This document shows, one piece after another, positions 51,504 to 59,704 of a stretch of 64,000 bases of DNA. Below the pieces are notes generated by a model. That model saw only the letters and a list, made by a program, of their open reading frames with translations, was not told the DNA's origin and ran no database searches. A program made the position numbers and the translations under genes. This stretch comes from Flavobacterium sp. MFBS3-15 (lineage in GTDB: Bacteria > Bacteroidota > Bacteroidia > Flavobacteriales > Flavobacteriaceae): contig NZ_JAPCHV010000012.1 of assembly GCF_026107645.2 (NCBI RefSeq), positions 1 through 64,000 on the forward strand, in the 5' to 3' direction. Position 1 is the stretch's first letter. The number at the start of each line of letters is the position of its first letter.

Positions 51504-52364
51504 TTACGAGTTGACAAAATTGATAATGTCCTCGTTGAATTTATTTTTGTGGGTATAATAGAGGCCGTGTGGCGCGTCGTCATAAACGATGTACTGTGCG
51601 TGCGGTACGATTTTCACGGTTTCTTCGGCAGATACTGCAATCGGCACTGTTTCATCGGCTTTGCCGTGCAGCACCAGTAACGGGATGCGGATGTTTCGCA
51701 GGTCATCCCTGAAATCCGTGGCAGACCATGCCTGCATCGACTTGATGGTTGCATATCCTGAGCCCTGCATGGCGAGGTTAATGTCATGCTTCAATATCTC
51801 ATCGCTAACCGGCTGGCTGAACACCCCCACCCCATAGAATGCCTTGCTGAACGATGCCAGGAATTTGGGCCTGTCGTCCTCCAGTTGTTCCCTCATGCCG
51901 TCAAATTGTTCCTGAGGCACGCCATTAGGGTTATTTTCTGTCTTTAGCAGGAACGGTGTTACCGACGATATGAGCGCGGCTTTAGTTACCCTGCCATCAG
52001 TGTTGTATTTGGCAAGGTACCGGGCTACTTCTCCCCCACCCATCGAAAAGCCTACGAGTGTAACATCGGTCAGGTCGAGTTCCTGCAAAAGCGTTTGGAG
52101 GTCCTGCGCAAAGGTATCGTAGTCATAGCCCTCCCATGGTCGCGATGACAGGCCAAAGCCACGGCGGTCGTAGGCAATGACGCGTATGTTGTTTTTCGGG
52201 AGCTCATTGAGCTGGTATTCCCACATTTGGTAATTGAGCGGCCACCCGTGGATGAGCACCACCGGCTTGCCGCGGCCTATGTCCTGGTAAAAGATATTGA
52301 CTTCCTCAGATCTTCCCGAAAGGCTGACAGAATTGGTTGTAATAAAAGGCATAACAGATTGCAT
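51504..52364 (-). CDS. Alpha/beta hydrolase, arylesterase/non-haem haloperoxidase-like
   Basis: 286 residues, cytoplasmic. Oxyanion region VLIHGWPLNYQMW, RRGFGLSSRPWEGYDYDTFAQDL, nucleophile elbow VGFSMGGGEVARYL (Ser about 105), acid residue in LLVLHGKADETVPIA and catalytic His in DDAPHGLYYTH. The GFSMGGGE elbow and the Trp after the HG motif are those of the cofactor-free haloperoxidase/arylesterase group, which mainly act as esterases or perhydrolases. A start 4 codons downstream (52352, MPFITTN) is also plausible. Confidence 0.85.
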   Translation of the reverse strand: MQSVMPFITTNSVSLSGRSEEVNIFYQDIGRGKPVVLIHGWPLNYQMWEYQLNELPKNNIRVIAYDRRGFGLSSRPWEGYDYDTFAQDLQTLLQELDLTDVTLVGFSMGGGEVARYLAKYNTDGRVTKAALISSVTPFLLKTENNPNGVPQEQFDGMREQLEDDRPKFLASFSKAFYGVGVFSQPVSDEILKHDINLAMQGSGYATIKSMQAWSATDFRDDLRNIRIPLLVLHGKADETVPIAVSAEETVKIVPHAQYIVYDDAPHGLYYTHKNKFNEDIINFVNS

Positions 52365-52475
52365 TTAAATTTATAACATAAAATTACTAAGTGTATAAAA
52401 ATGCCGCTACCGTATTAAGAAACCATTGGCTGTTAATCAAAATACAATTTAGAATTGTTTTGGAAGTTTTGCCTT

Positions 52476-54263
52476 TCAACGGTTGATTACTCCCATCTTT
52501 TCCATGAGGAAGGTTGCGCTTTTATTTCGGCAAATGCCTTCGCGCAGGCGGTAATCGAAATACAGCTCGTTGTCTGCAATCTGCGATTCAAAACAATGGT
52601 TGGAAAGCTTGCCGGGATATTGGCCGGCAATGTTGCAGACTTCAATGTCATGCGTGGCAATGGCACCCACAGCTTTCAGGGCTACCATTTTCTCTATTAC
52701 CTTAATGCTTCCTGTGCGCTTGTCTTCGGAATTGGTGCCGCGCAGTATTTCGTCAAGCAGGACAAAACCCGGACCATCCGCAAGCCTTTCCATAATGAAC
52801 CGGAGCCTCTTGACTTCGGCAAAAAAATAGGATTCGTTATCCGACAGGGAATCGGAAAGCCGCATGGACACCAGCACCTGCATGGGATGGATGTTGGCCG
52901 ACGACGCGCAAACCGGTGCGCCCGCGCCCCCCAACACCATGTTAATGCCCAGGCTGCGCAGGAAAGTGCTTTTGCCCGACATATTAGAGCCTGTAAGTAT
53001 CATGAAGCTTTGCGCCAGTGCTACGTTGTTGCTAACCCGCCCCTCCCCTTTCATGAGCGGGTGGGCCAAATTGTCAAACCGGATTATGCGTTCATCATTA
53101 AGCTCGGGAAAAACATAGCCGGGATTGTTGTATGAAAAATTTGCCAGGCTGGACAGGGCTTCAAATTCCGCTATCGCATCGAGCCAGCGCACAATGTCCT
53201 GCGCGTGGCGTTTTTTCCATTCCAAAAGCGCATACAGCACATGAAAGTGGAACAGGAACAACCCGTTGAATACAATGGCTCCAAAGGCATTGAAAATACT
53301 GTCGAGCCTCGCGAAGAGCACAGACAGCTTTAAAAAAGCGCTACTTGCCCTGTTGTCTCCGTCAACTAATATGCGCTGTAGGGTTTTCAGCTTTTGCGAC
53401 GTAAACTCTGTATTTTCCAGCTCCCTTATCGATTGCCCGTAGCCCTGTATGATGGAATGGATATCGAAAGTATCGGCAGTTTCCCTTTTAACAGGCTTTA
53501 AAAAGCCCAGCAGGAAAACAAGGTTGGCGCCAAAAATGCATTCGGCGATATTTGTATACAGGCCATTACCGGTAAGAAGGCGTAAAGCCACAAATAGGAA
53601 AAGCAATACCGGCAATGCTATGGCAATGATCCTTTGCGCTGCATTAAATGTTACCTCCTGCCTCCGTGACCAGTTAATAAGACGGTCATAGTTGGCCTTA
53701 CTGTCTTTGTTCATTTTGCCTATGGCCATGATCTCCTGGCGCAATCCGTTCATTGCTGCCAGCTCCTTTACCGCTTCCCTTCGGAAGATAACCTCTTCGG
53801 GAGAGGCATTTCCGGAAAGATACTCTGCCAGTTTTCCTTTGCCTTTGAATGACTGTGTACGATTGAGGCTATGGTATAGCGAGCGGCTGCCGAAGATATC
53901 CAGGTCGTGTGAGTAAGGGTGCGTTATATCCCGGAATTCGGCACCATCCTCAAAAGGGGTTTGCCGCCCCGAAAGGAAAGCGAGCTCATCGAGGTTTATA
54001 TCCAGGATGGTCCGGGCCCGTTTTTTGCCCTGTACCACTTTGCCGTGGTAATGCATCAGGACGAAAAACACAAGGGCGCAGGCTGCCATTCCCAACACAA
54101 GGCTTGTTATTTCAGCCGATTGAAAGCAATAGTAGCCTAACGCCATGAAAACCAGAGCAACGGCAAAACGTGCGGTGCTGATGGCGTTGTACCGGCGGGT
54201 CAGTACAGCGAGCTCTTCCTGAAAAGCCGCCTGCCTCTTCCTGTAAAATAAAAGATGTTCCAT
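52476..54263 (-). CDS. MutS-related ATPase with N-terminal membrane helices
   Basis: 595 residues. A membrane part with two helices near residues 30-70 and two more near 210-250 comes first; a helical lever/core region follows, then the MutS C-terminal ATPase: Walker A in ILTGSNMSGKSTFLRSLG (about 425), DNESYFFAEVKRL, Walker B in GFVLLDEILRGTNSEDK and the late ATHDIEV motif. The mismatch-recognition domain of MutS is absent, so it is not a classical repair protein; this membrane-bound MutS-like form is common in Bacteroidota and its role is not clear. It stands alone, 48 bases upstream of the universal stress gene on the same strand. Confidence 0.9.
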   Translation of the reverse strand: MEHLLFYRKRQAAFQEELAVLTRRYNAISTARFAVALVFMALGYYCFQSAEITSLVLGMAACALVFFVLMHYHGKVVQGKKRARTILDINLDELAFLSGRQTPFEDGAEFRDITHPYSHDLDIFGSRSLYHSLNRTQSFKGKGKLAEYLSGNASPEEVIFRREAVKELAAMNGLRQEIMAIGKMNKDSKANYDRLINWSRRQEVTFNAAQRIIAIALPVLLFLFVALRLLTGNGLYTNIAECIFGANLVFLLGFLKPVKRETADTFDIHSIIQGYGQSIRELENTEFTSQKLKTLQRILVDGDNRASSAFLKLSVLFARLDSIFNAFGAIVFNGLFLFHFHVLYALLEWKKRHAQDIVRWLDAIAEFEALSSLANFSYNNPGYVFPELNDERIIRFDNLAHPLMKGEGRVSNNVALAQSFMILTGSNMSGKSTFLRSLGINMVLGGAGAPVCASSANIHPMQVLVSMRLSDSLSDNESYFFAEVKRLRFIMERLADGPGFVLLDEILRGTNSEDKRTGSIKVIEKMVALKAVGAIATHDIEVCNIAGQYPGKLSNHCFESQIADNELYFDYRLREGICRNKSATFLMEKMGVINR

Positions 54264-54311
54264 GCGTGGCGAATATACGTATAAAAAATCCCGATGGCAT
54301 CGGGACTATGA

Positions 54312-55148
54312 TTAATCTTCGTGGTATACAAGCAGCGGCACCCTGGTGTGATAGGCCATTTTTTTCGTCAGGCTGCGGTGAAACAGGCTTTCAAAAAAAC
54401 CGCGCTTATGCGCCCGCATTACGAGCAATCCTATGTTTTGGCTCTCTATAAAATCGAGAAGTGTCTGCTCTATGTGATTGCCCGCAATATTGAAAAAGTC
54501 GATGTTACGCCCACGGTAGTACGCTTTCCATTCGTTGATCTTTTCTTCAAGGTCGCTCGGGTCATCGGGATTTTTAATATAAATGCACTGCAAACGGGCG
54601 CCGAATTTATCTGCAATTTCAAGGGCCCTTTTCAGTGAATCGTTGTCTTTATCCTTGTACTGGGTAGTAAACGCCATGCTTTTTATGGGATGGTAATCGG
54701 CTTCAACGGGAATGCCCAAAACGGGTACTTTGGCATTGGCAATTACCGATGCTGTGACAGAGCCTATAAATGTCTCCCGTAAACCGCTGGCACCACTTGT
54801 GCCCATCACAACCATATCAATATTCTCTTCCTTACAGACTTTATTGATATTGTACACCACATCACCATACAGCAAAATATTTCGCATACGTACATGGCTA
54901 AGCTTGCGGGTCTCTGCCAGCTTGTGCATTTTAGGCAATTCGTCCCTGAAGCTTTCAAACTGGTTCATCTCTACAATGTCAAATATCTCCGTGGCAGTTT
55001 CGGGCATCATCGTCGTTTCTACGATGGGAAGGTCGTAAACGTGAAGTATAACCAACTCCGCATTGAATGAATCGGCAAACCGCAAAGCATAAATAAAGGC
55101 CGTGTTGGCAGCTTCGGAAAAATCAGTTGGAAAAAGGATCTGTTTCAT
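54312..55148 (-). CDS. Universal stress protein, two UspA domains
   Basis: 278 residues with two UspA modules: first about 1-145 (KQILFPTDFSEAANTAFIYAL, MVVMGTSGASGLRETFIGSV), second about 150-278 (KSMAFTTQYKDKDNDSLKRALEIA, LLVMRAHKRGFFESLFHRSLT). The first module keeps a GxxGxxxxxxGS-type nucleotide site (GTSGASGLRETFIGS); the second is degenerate (AHKRGFFESLFHRS). Tandem Usp proteins of this size are stress-related ATP-binding proteins. A TAAAGATA-type sequence lies just upstream on the plus strand, but no clear promoter was placed. Confidence 0.9.
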   Translation of the reverse strand: MKQILFPTDFSEAANTAFIYALRFADSFNAELVILHVYDLPIVETTMMPETATEIFDIVEMNQFESFRDELPKMHKLAETRKLSHVRMRNILLYGDVVYNINKVCKEENIDMVVMGTSGASGLRETFIGSVTASVIANAKVPVLGIPVEADYHPIKSMAFTTQYKDKDNDSLKRALEIADKFGARLQCIYIKNPDDPSDLEEKINEWKAYYRGRNIDFFNIAGNHIEQTLLDFIESQNIGLLVMRAHKRGFFESLFHRSLTKKMAYHTRVPLLVYHED

Positions 55149-55224
55149 GGCTGTGTTTTTTGTGGTCAGGCTAAAGATAGGAAAAAGGATGGAGTTTTCC
55201 TACTTATTATGCCAGTCTTAACAG

Positions 55225-55303
55225 AAGGGTAAAGAAGCTTCTGAGGGATTTAGGTTCTTAGTCCCTAGCAACTCAGTACCTAAGTCCCTCAGCCCCTCAA
55301 AAA
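55225..55303. repeat. Short interspersed CTTAGTCCCT-type repeats upstream of mnmE
   Basis: Related units TTCTTAGTCCCTAG, CAACTCAGTACCTAAG and TCCCTCAGCCCCTC follow each other within 50 bases, with an inverted GAGGGATTTAGG at 55243-55254. Such CTTAGTCCCT strings occur between genes in other flavobacteria. Confidence 0.55.
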
Positions 55304-55307
55304 AAGC

Positions 55308-55315
55308 TATCTTTG
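55308..55315 (+). promoter_or_regulatory. -7 promoter element of mnmE
   Basis: TATCTTTG, 13 bases upstream of the mnmE ATG, giving a very short leader. Confidence 0.5.
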
Positions 55316-55328
55316 CAAAAAAATAAGC

Positions 55329-56714
55329 ATGATATCACAGGATACTATCGTAGCGCTTGCAACACCTTCGGGAGCGGGAGCCATTGCCGTAATACGCATT
55401 TCCGGCAAAGATGCCATATCCATAGCTTCGCAAGTGTTTGCCTCGGTTTCGGGCAAGGACATTACAAAGCAAAAATCACACACGCTGCACCTTGGCCACA
55501 TTGTTGACGGCGAAAAAATATACGACCAGGTATTGCTGTCCCTTTTTAAAGGTACCAACTCCTATACCGGCGAAAACACAGTGGAGGTATCGTGCCACGG
55601 ATCAGTTTACATACAGCAGCAAATCATACAGCTTTTGCTGCGTAAAGGCTGCCGCATGGCCAATGCCGGGGAGTTTACCCTGCGTGCTTTCCTCAATGGC
55701 AAGCTCGACCTGAGCCAGGCTGAAGCAGTGGCGGACCTGATAGCATCGGACAATGAAGCGTCGCACCAGATTGCCATGCAGCAGATGCGGGGTGGCTTTA
55801 GCAACGAAATAGCCAAGCTGCGTGAAGAGCTGCTCAATTTTGCATCGCTGATAGAATTGGAACTCGACTTCTCTGAAGAAGATGTGGAATTTGCAGACCG
55901 GACACAGTTTCACGAACTGCTGAACCGCATCGAGTTTGTACTCAAAAGGCTTATCGACTCTTTTGCTGTCGGCAATGTCATTAAAAATGGTATTCCCGTT
56001 GCCATTGTAGGCGAACCGAACGTAGGCAAAAGTACACTGCTGAATGCCCTGCTAAATGAGGAACGCGCCATTGTGAGCGCCATTGCAGGCACCACCCGTG
56101 ATACCATTGAGGACGAGCTGGTAATAAATGGCATCGGCTTCAGGTTCATCGATACGGCAGGCATACGCGATACACAGGATGTGGTGGAGAGCATCGGGAT
56201 CAAAAAGACTTTTGAGAAGATGGAACAGGCGCAGGTGGTGGTTTACATCAGCCCCCTAACCCCCAAAGGGGGAATTGAGGAAGTGAAAATTGAAATACAA
56301 AAAATAAAAAACCAATATCCCCAAAAAGCGCTGCTGGTTATCGCGAATAAAAAAGACCTGTATACTGAGGAGCAAATTGATACCATCCTGGCTGAACTAC
56401 CGGAACTGATGTTCATTTCGGCAAAAAACAATGAGGGTGTAGATGAGCTTAAAGAAAAACTGCTATCCTTTGTAAATACCGGGGCGCTGCGCAACAACGA
56501 AACCATAGTTACCAACACACGCCACTACGACTCCCTAATCAAAGCCCTCGAAGAAATCCAGAAAGTGCAATGGGGCCTTCGCTCGGGCCTTTCCGCCGAC
56601 CTGATGGCCATCGACATCCGGCAGGCACTATATTTCTTTGGGGAGATCACGGGGCAGGTAAGCAACGATGAGCTGCTCGGGAATATTTTTGCTAATTTTT
56701 GTATTGGGAAGTGA
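55329..56714 (+). CDS. mnmE: tRNA uridine-5-carboxymethylaminomethyl modification GTPase MnmE
   Basis: 461 residues, full length. An N-terminal tetrahydrofolate-binding domain (TIVALATPSGAGAIAVIRISG), a helical domain with an inserted G domain, G1 in VGEPNVGKSTLLNALL, G2 in AGTTRDTIEDE, G3 in DTAGIRDT and G4 in NKKD, and the C-terminal CIGK that carries the catalytic cysteine. With MnmG it puts the carboxymethylaminomethyl group on U34 of certain tRNAs. It stands alone. The stop is followed by an AT-rich gap. Confidence 0.97.
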   Translation: MISQDTIVALATPSGAGAIAVIRISGKDAISIASQVFASVSGKDITKQKSHTLHLGHIVDGEKIYDQVLLSLFKGTNSYTGENTVEVSCHGSVYIQQQIIQLLLRKGCRMANAGEFTLRAFLNGKLDLSQAEAVADLIASDNEASHQIAMQQMRGGFSNEIAKLREELLNFASLIELELDFSEEDVEFADRTQFHELLNRIEFVLKRLIDSFAVGNVIKNGIPVAIVGEPNVGKSTLLNALLNEERAIVSAIAGTTRDTIEDELVINGIGFRFIDTAGIRDTQDVVESIGIKKTFEKMEQAQVVVYISPLTPKGGIEEVKIEIQKIKNQYPQKALLVIANKKDLYTEEQIDTILAELPELMFISAKNNEGVDELKEKLLSFVNTGALRNNETIVTNTRHYDSLIKALEEIQKVQWGLRSGLSADLMAIDIRQALYFFGEITGQVSNDELLGNIFANFCIGK

Positions 56715-56834
56715 TGCATCAAAGTGTAATAAATTAAATCAAATAAACGCTCTTAATCAACAACATACAGTATTTTATCGATAAATTATTATTACGCAAT
56801 TATTCAATAATTTACAGAGTTCAATTCGATTTGT

Positions 56835-56889
56835 CCCTGCATCGTCCCTCATTAATTTCAAAGGGACTAAAGGGACTAAAGGGACTTTT
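56835..56889. repeat. GTCCCT / AGGGAC repeat cluster downstream of mnmE
   Basis: Two GTCCCT copies, in TTTGTCCCTGCATCGTCCCT (56832-56851), are followed by three tandem copies of AAAGGGACT (from 56861). They can pair into a hairpin around CATTAATTT. It is too distant from the mnmE stop to be a typical terminator. Confidence 0.55.
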
Positions 56890-57238
56890 ATGAATATATC
56901 ATTAGAGTTACTTGGTCTTTCGCAAGAAATGCAGTTTTAAATTGCTCATTAAATTGAGAGAGAAGTTCTATATTAATGGAAAAAGTTTAAAGACTACCAT
57001 TGATAATTGCGAACCGTTATTCGATATCTAACTTCACGACGGTGGATGAAAATTCTAAAAATACTATGAACGACAGTCGAAAGTTTAGCTGGACTTGTAG
57101 AAAAGTACAGACTAGATTATTTTGTACATGGTGAGAAGAGCTACGACTATCATAAAACCCATGTTATTCACTCTGACAATTATAATTTTTCATATTCAAA
57201 GCTGCCGACAGAAAAATCTTATTGCGTTTTTGTAGTTT

Positions 57239-57372
57239 TAAAGCTGCCACTGGATTTGCCGTGTTTTCGCACGAATTTGTTCAAACTCAAATTTTATCCG
57301 CTGATGGATAAGCTCCCTTTCATCATTAATATTAAAAGTGGAATCGCTGTACTTTTTATAGGCAACCTGTTA
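57239..57372 (-). pseudogene. Possible remnant of a protein-coding gene
   Basis: A frame ending in a TAA at 57239-57241 has 44 codons without a start codon or stop: QVAYKKYSDSTFNINDEREL and further IHQRIKFEFEQIRAKTRQ. The amino-acid mix is that of a real soluble protein, but upstream the frame is closed by further stops. It may be the tail of a decayed gene. No family recognised. Confidence 0.3.
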
Positions 57373-57399
57373 AATGAACTGTCAGCTATAAATATATAA

Positions 57400-57425
57400 G
57401 GGTGTACGGCTTCCCGAACACCCTT
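57400..57425 (-). terminator. Terminator of the fasciclin gene
   Basis: AAGGGTGT/ACACCCTT stem with a loop of about 11 bases, 27 bases past the stop at 57452. Confidence 0.75.
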
Positions 57426-57451
57426 ACAACTAACCAACCTAACCAATTTAT

Positions 57452-58432
57452 TTACATCTGTGGCAGCAATACTTTGTTGATGGCGTGGATCACGCCGTTC
57501 GATGCCTGCACGTCAGTCGCTGTTATGGTCGATACGCGGCCATTGGCATCGGTGATGGATGCGCCGCCTTCCAGGTTGACAGTAAAAGAACCGCCCTGGA
57601 ATGTGATAACGCTCATATTGTCGGTAAGCGATGCGGCAAGCACATTCTGGCCGGCAACTACGTGGTACTTCAGGGTATTCTCCAGCGTTGCCTGCGGGAT
57701 CTGTGCGAGGCCCGTAAGGTTTAGCTCGGCAAGGAGCTCTCCGAATGCCGTGTTGGTCGGTGCAAATACGGTGAACGGAGCGTTTTGGGTACCCGAAAGA
57801 ATACCTGCGAAATCAGGCTGGTCGTCCCTTGTAAGGGCCTGCACTAGTATGGAGAAGTTCGGATTCGCTATCGCATGGTTAACGATTGTAGGAAGGCCGA
57901 TCACGTTGCCCACAACATGCACTACACCGTTGCTGGCCATAATGTCAGCGGTAGTTACGGTAGCACCGCCATTGGCAGCACCGCCATTGATCACCACGCC
58001 GTTTGCGGTGTTGATGAACATGCTGAGGGTATTGGTGGATGAAGCACTACCCTTGGCAAGGGTCTTTACATAACCTGTTGACAGGGATGTCGAGGTTGCA
58101 GCCCCGGAAACCACGTGGTTGAGCAACACTTCTTTCAATAAAGGTACCGGCACCTCCTCAAGGGAATCAAAACCGTTCTGCTGGAGGAAAGCCGTAAACG
58201 CCTGGTTGGTAGGGGCAAATACGATATAGCTGCCGCTTCCGTCAAGCGTAGCAGTAAGGCCGGCGCGGTCAAGCGCATCAACTAGTATGGAAAGGTTCGC
58301 ATTAGCCGAAGCCACCTCGGCGATAGTGTCACCCTGGGGCATGGTATTGGTGTCGTCGTCGCTGCATGATACCAGCGGAAGGAAAGCCAATGTAAGGATT
58401 GCCGCTCCCTTCTTGAAAAAATCTTTTGTCAT
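57452..58432 (-). CDS. Lipoprotein with two fasciclin (FAS1) domains
   Basis: 326 residues. The signal peptide ends in a lipobox (LPLVSC, acceptor cysteine about residue 23) followed by SDDD. Two FAS1 domains follow: about 38-170 (LSILVDALDRAGLTATLDG, YIVFAPTNQAFTAFL, LNHVV) and about 178-322 (FSILVQALTRDDQPDFAGIL, FTVFAPTNTAFGELL, LKYHVVAGQ). The H1 and H2 motifs of each (APTNxAF and HVV) are present. FAS1 proteins act in adhesion. Its promoter region shares a 20-base motif with the divergent merR/photolyase promoter, so it may be in the same regulon. Confidence 0.9.
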   Translation of the reverse strand: MTKDFFKKGAAILTLAFLPLVSCSDDDTNTMPQGDTIAEVASANANLSILVDALDRAGLTATLDGSGSYIVFAPTNQAFTAFLQQNGFDSLEEVPVPLLKEVLLNHVVSGAATSTSLSTGYVKTLAKGSASSTNTLSMFINTANGVVINGGAANGGATVTTADIMASNGVVHVVGNVIGLPTIVNHAIANPNFSILVQALTRDDQPDFAGILSGTQNAPFTVFAPTNTAFGELLAELNLTGLAQIPQATLENTLKYHVVAGQNVLAASLTDNMSVITFQGGSFTVNLEGGASITDANGRVSTITATDVQASNGVIHAINKVLLPQM

Positions 58433-58458
58433 ATTAATTTATTTTTAGGTTTGAGCCT

Positions 58459-58466
58459 CAAAATTA
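58459..58466 (-). promoter_or_regulatory. -7 promoter element of the fasciclin gene
   Basis: TAATTTTG on the minus strand, 27 bases upstream of the ATG; no TTG at the usual distance, with candidate operator half-sites in its place. Confidence 0.45.
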
Positions 58467-58478
58467 AACCAAAAGATT

Positions 58479-58517
58479 TTGTTTATGTATTTTTTAAATT
58501 ATATTAAACAAAAATTT
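58479..58517. promoter_or_regulatory. Candidate operator upstream of the fasciclin gene
   Basis: TTGTTTA (58479-58485) and TTAAACAA (58504-58511). The right half lies in ATTATATTAAACAAAAATTT (58498-58517), which matches 59641-59660 with one mismatch. GTTTATGTAT is shared by both loci too. Confidence 0.55.
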
Positions 58518-58648
58518 ATATTTTGTTCAGGTGCCCCACTCTAGCAGGCAACGCGCTGTACCACAGGTGGCGGGCATGTGATGGAAAATGACGCTGCAGG
58601 AATTTAGTCCCAGGGCTTAACAAAGCATCAGTAAGGGAATCCTGAACA

Positions 58649-59545
58649 TCAGGTAAAACGCGCCGCAATCTCTTCGAGCGAGGCAAACCGGCGAAGGCCT
58701 TCAGCCTCCATAGGACCCAGTTCAGCCACACGGCGCCCGACAACCCACAGGTCGGAGTCAGCACCCCGGACTTTTTCCAGCAACGCCTCGATATATTGCT
58801 GTAAAGGTTTCTCCTCGGGCAGTACGGTAAGGTAGGTTATGAAGGTCACCCCGGTAAATAGGCGCGTGACCTCCGAGAGGCTGTCTAGGGGTATATTGCT
58901 GCCCAAATACACGCAGCCACTGCCCTGTAGCGTTATGAGGTACTGCAGGTACATCAGGCCAAGTTCGTGGATCTCACCGAACGGCAGGAACAGTACATAA
59001 CCCGGCACGGTCCCTTTCCTGACTTTCCTGCTGCAGAGCGCTGTCTGCTGCATGACAACCATCCGGATAAGGCAACTGATGAAATGCTCGTGCGCCGGCT
59101 GTATTTTCCCAGCCTGCCACATGAGCCCGATCTCTTCCAGAAACGGAAGGTAATACGCACGAAAGACCTCACTGAACGGCATCTTGGCCAATAGGTGGTC
59201 GGTAGCATCAAGGAACAGGGGCTGGTCGAAAGTCATCATAGCCAGCTTGAAGAGATGTACACTGTGGCTTATATCCCGCCTGCCGACCCTGATCTCCCCC
59301 ACCATCATCTCTATCTCGGCCGTACCCATTTTGGCAACCTTCGATATCTTTAGACCGTATCCTGTCAAAAGTACTACATTGAGGAGCTTGCGCAGTTCAT
59401 CAAGGCTGTAATTTCGAAGGTTATTTCCACTGCGTTGCGGGGACAGCAACCCGTAGCGCTTTTCCCATATCCGGATTGTATGCGCCTTGACGCCCGTCAA
59501 ATCCTCCAGGTCCCCGATTGAAAATTCAGTCTTAATATTGTTCAT
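58649..59545 (-). CDS. MerR-type regulator with cobalamin-binding domain (CarH/LitR-like photoreceptor)
   Basis: 298 residues from MNNIKTEFSIGDL. A MerR winged helix-turn-helix (about 8-75) with FSIGDLEDLTGVKAHTIRIW and RNYSLDELRKL, then a helical cap with the W-x9-EH signature (MWQAGKIQPAHEHF), and a Rossmann-type B12 domain with E-x-H-x-x-G (FGEIHELGL), the form of the DxHxxG motif seen in CarH. These residues contact adenosylcobalamin in CarH, whose light-cleaved cofactor releases DNA. A role as a light-responsive repressor of the divergent photolyase operon is inferred. The ATG at 59596 would add 17 residues and lacks support. Confidence 0.88.
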   Translation of the reverse strand: MNNIKTEFSIGDLEDLTGVKAHTIRIWEKRYGLLSPQRSGNNLRNYSLDELRKLLNVVLLTGYGLKISKVAKMGTAEIEMMVGEIRVGRRDISHSVHLFKLAMMTFDQPLFLDATDHLLAKMPFSEVFRAYYLPFLEEIGLMWQAGKIQPAHEHFISCLIRMVVMQQTALCSRKVRKGTVPGYVLFLPFGEIHELGLMYLQYLITLQGSGCVYLGSNIPLDSLSEVTRLFTGVTFITYLTVLPEEKPLQQYIEALLEKVRGADSDLWVVGRRVAELGPMEAEGLRRFASLEEIAARFT

Positions 59546-59621
59546 AAGCACGGTTGGAGCCGCACATAACAGCCAAAGAGGCATGTCCGCAGGCATCCCG
59601 ATGGTAAAAGTAAATAAAATT

Positions 59622-59691
59622 TTGTTTAACTTGATCTAATATTATATTAAACAATAATTTGTTTATGTATATTTGCTGTAACACTAAACAA
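59622..59691. promoter_or_regulatory. Divergent promoter/operator of merR and the photolyase operon
   Basis: Four half-sites: TTGTTTAA (59622-59629), TTAAACAA (59647-59654), TTGTTTA (59659-59665) and TAAACAA (59685-59691). The middle pair forms a perfect palindrome, TAAACAA-TAAT-TTGTTTA, directly upstream of the -7 box. The region ATTATATTAAACAATAATTT (59641-59660) recurs upstream of the fasciclin gene. Confidence 0.6.
59668..59675 (+). promoter_or_regulatory. -7 promoter element of the photolyase operon
   Basis: TATATTTG, 29 bases upstream of the ATG at 59705; the palindrome TAAACAA-TAAT-TTGTTTA ends 2 bases before it, so a bound protein would block the polymerase. Confidence 0.5.
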
Positions 59692-59704
59692 AATAACGGT
59701 CGTT

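Larger units (their letters stand above)
56715..57451. other. AT-rich gap between mnmE and the fasciclin gene with repeats and gene debris
   Basis: No intact gene is visible. The left part holds short GTCCCT and AGGGAC repeats (56835-56889). The right part contains a frame on the minus strand (57239-57372) of about 44 codons without a start but with coding-like composition, which may be a gene remnant, and the terminator of the fasciclin gene (57400-57425). Confidence 0.55.
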
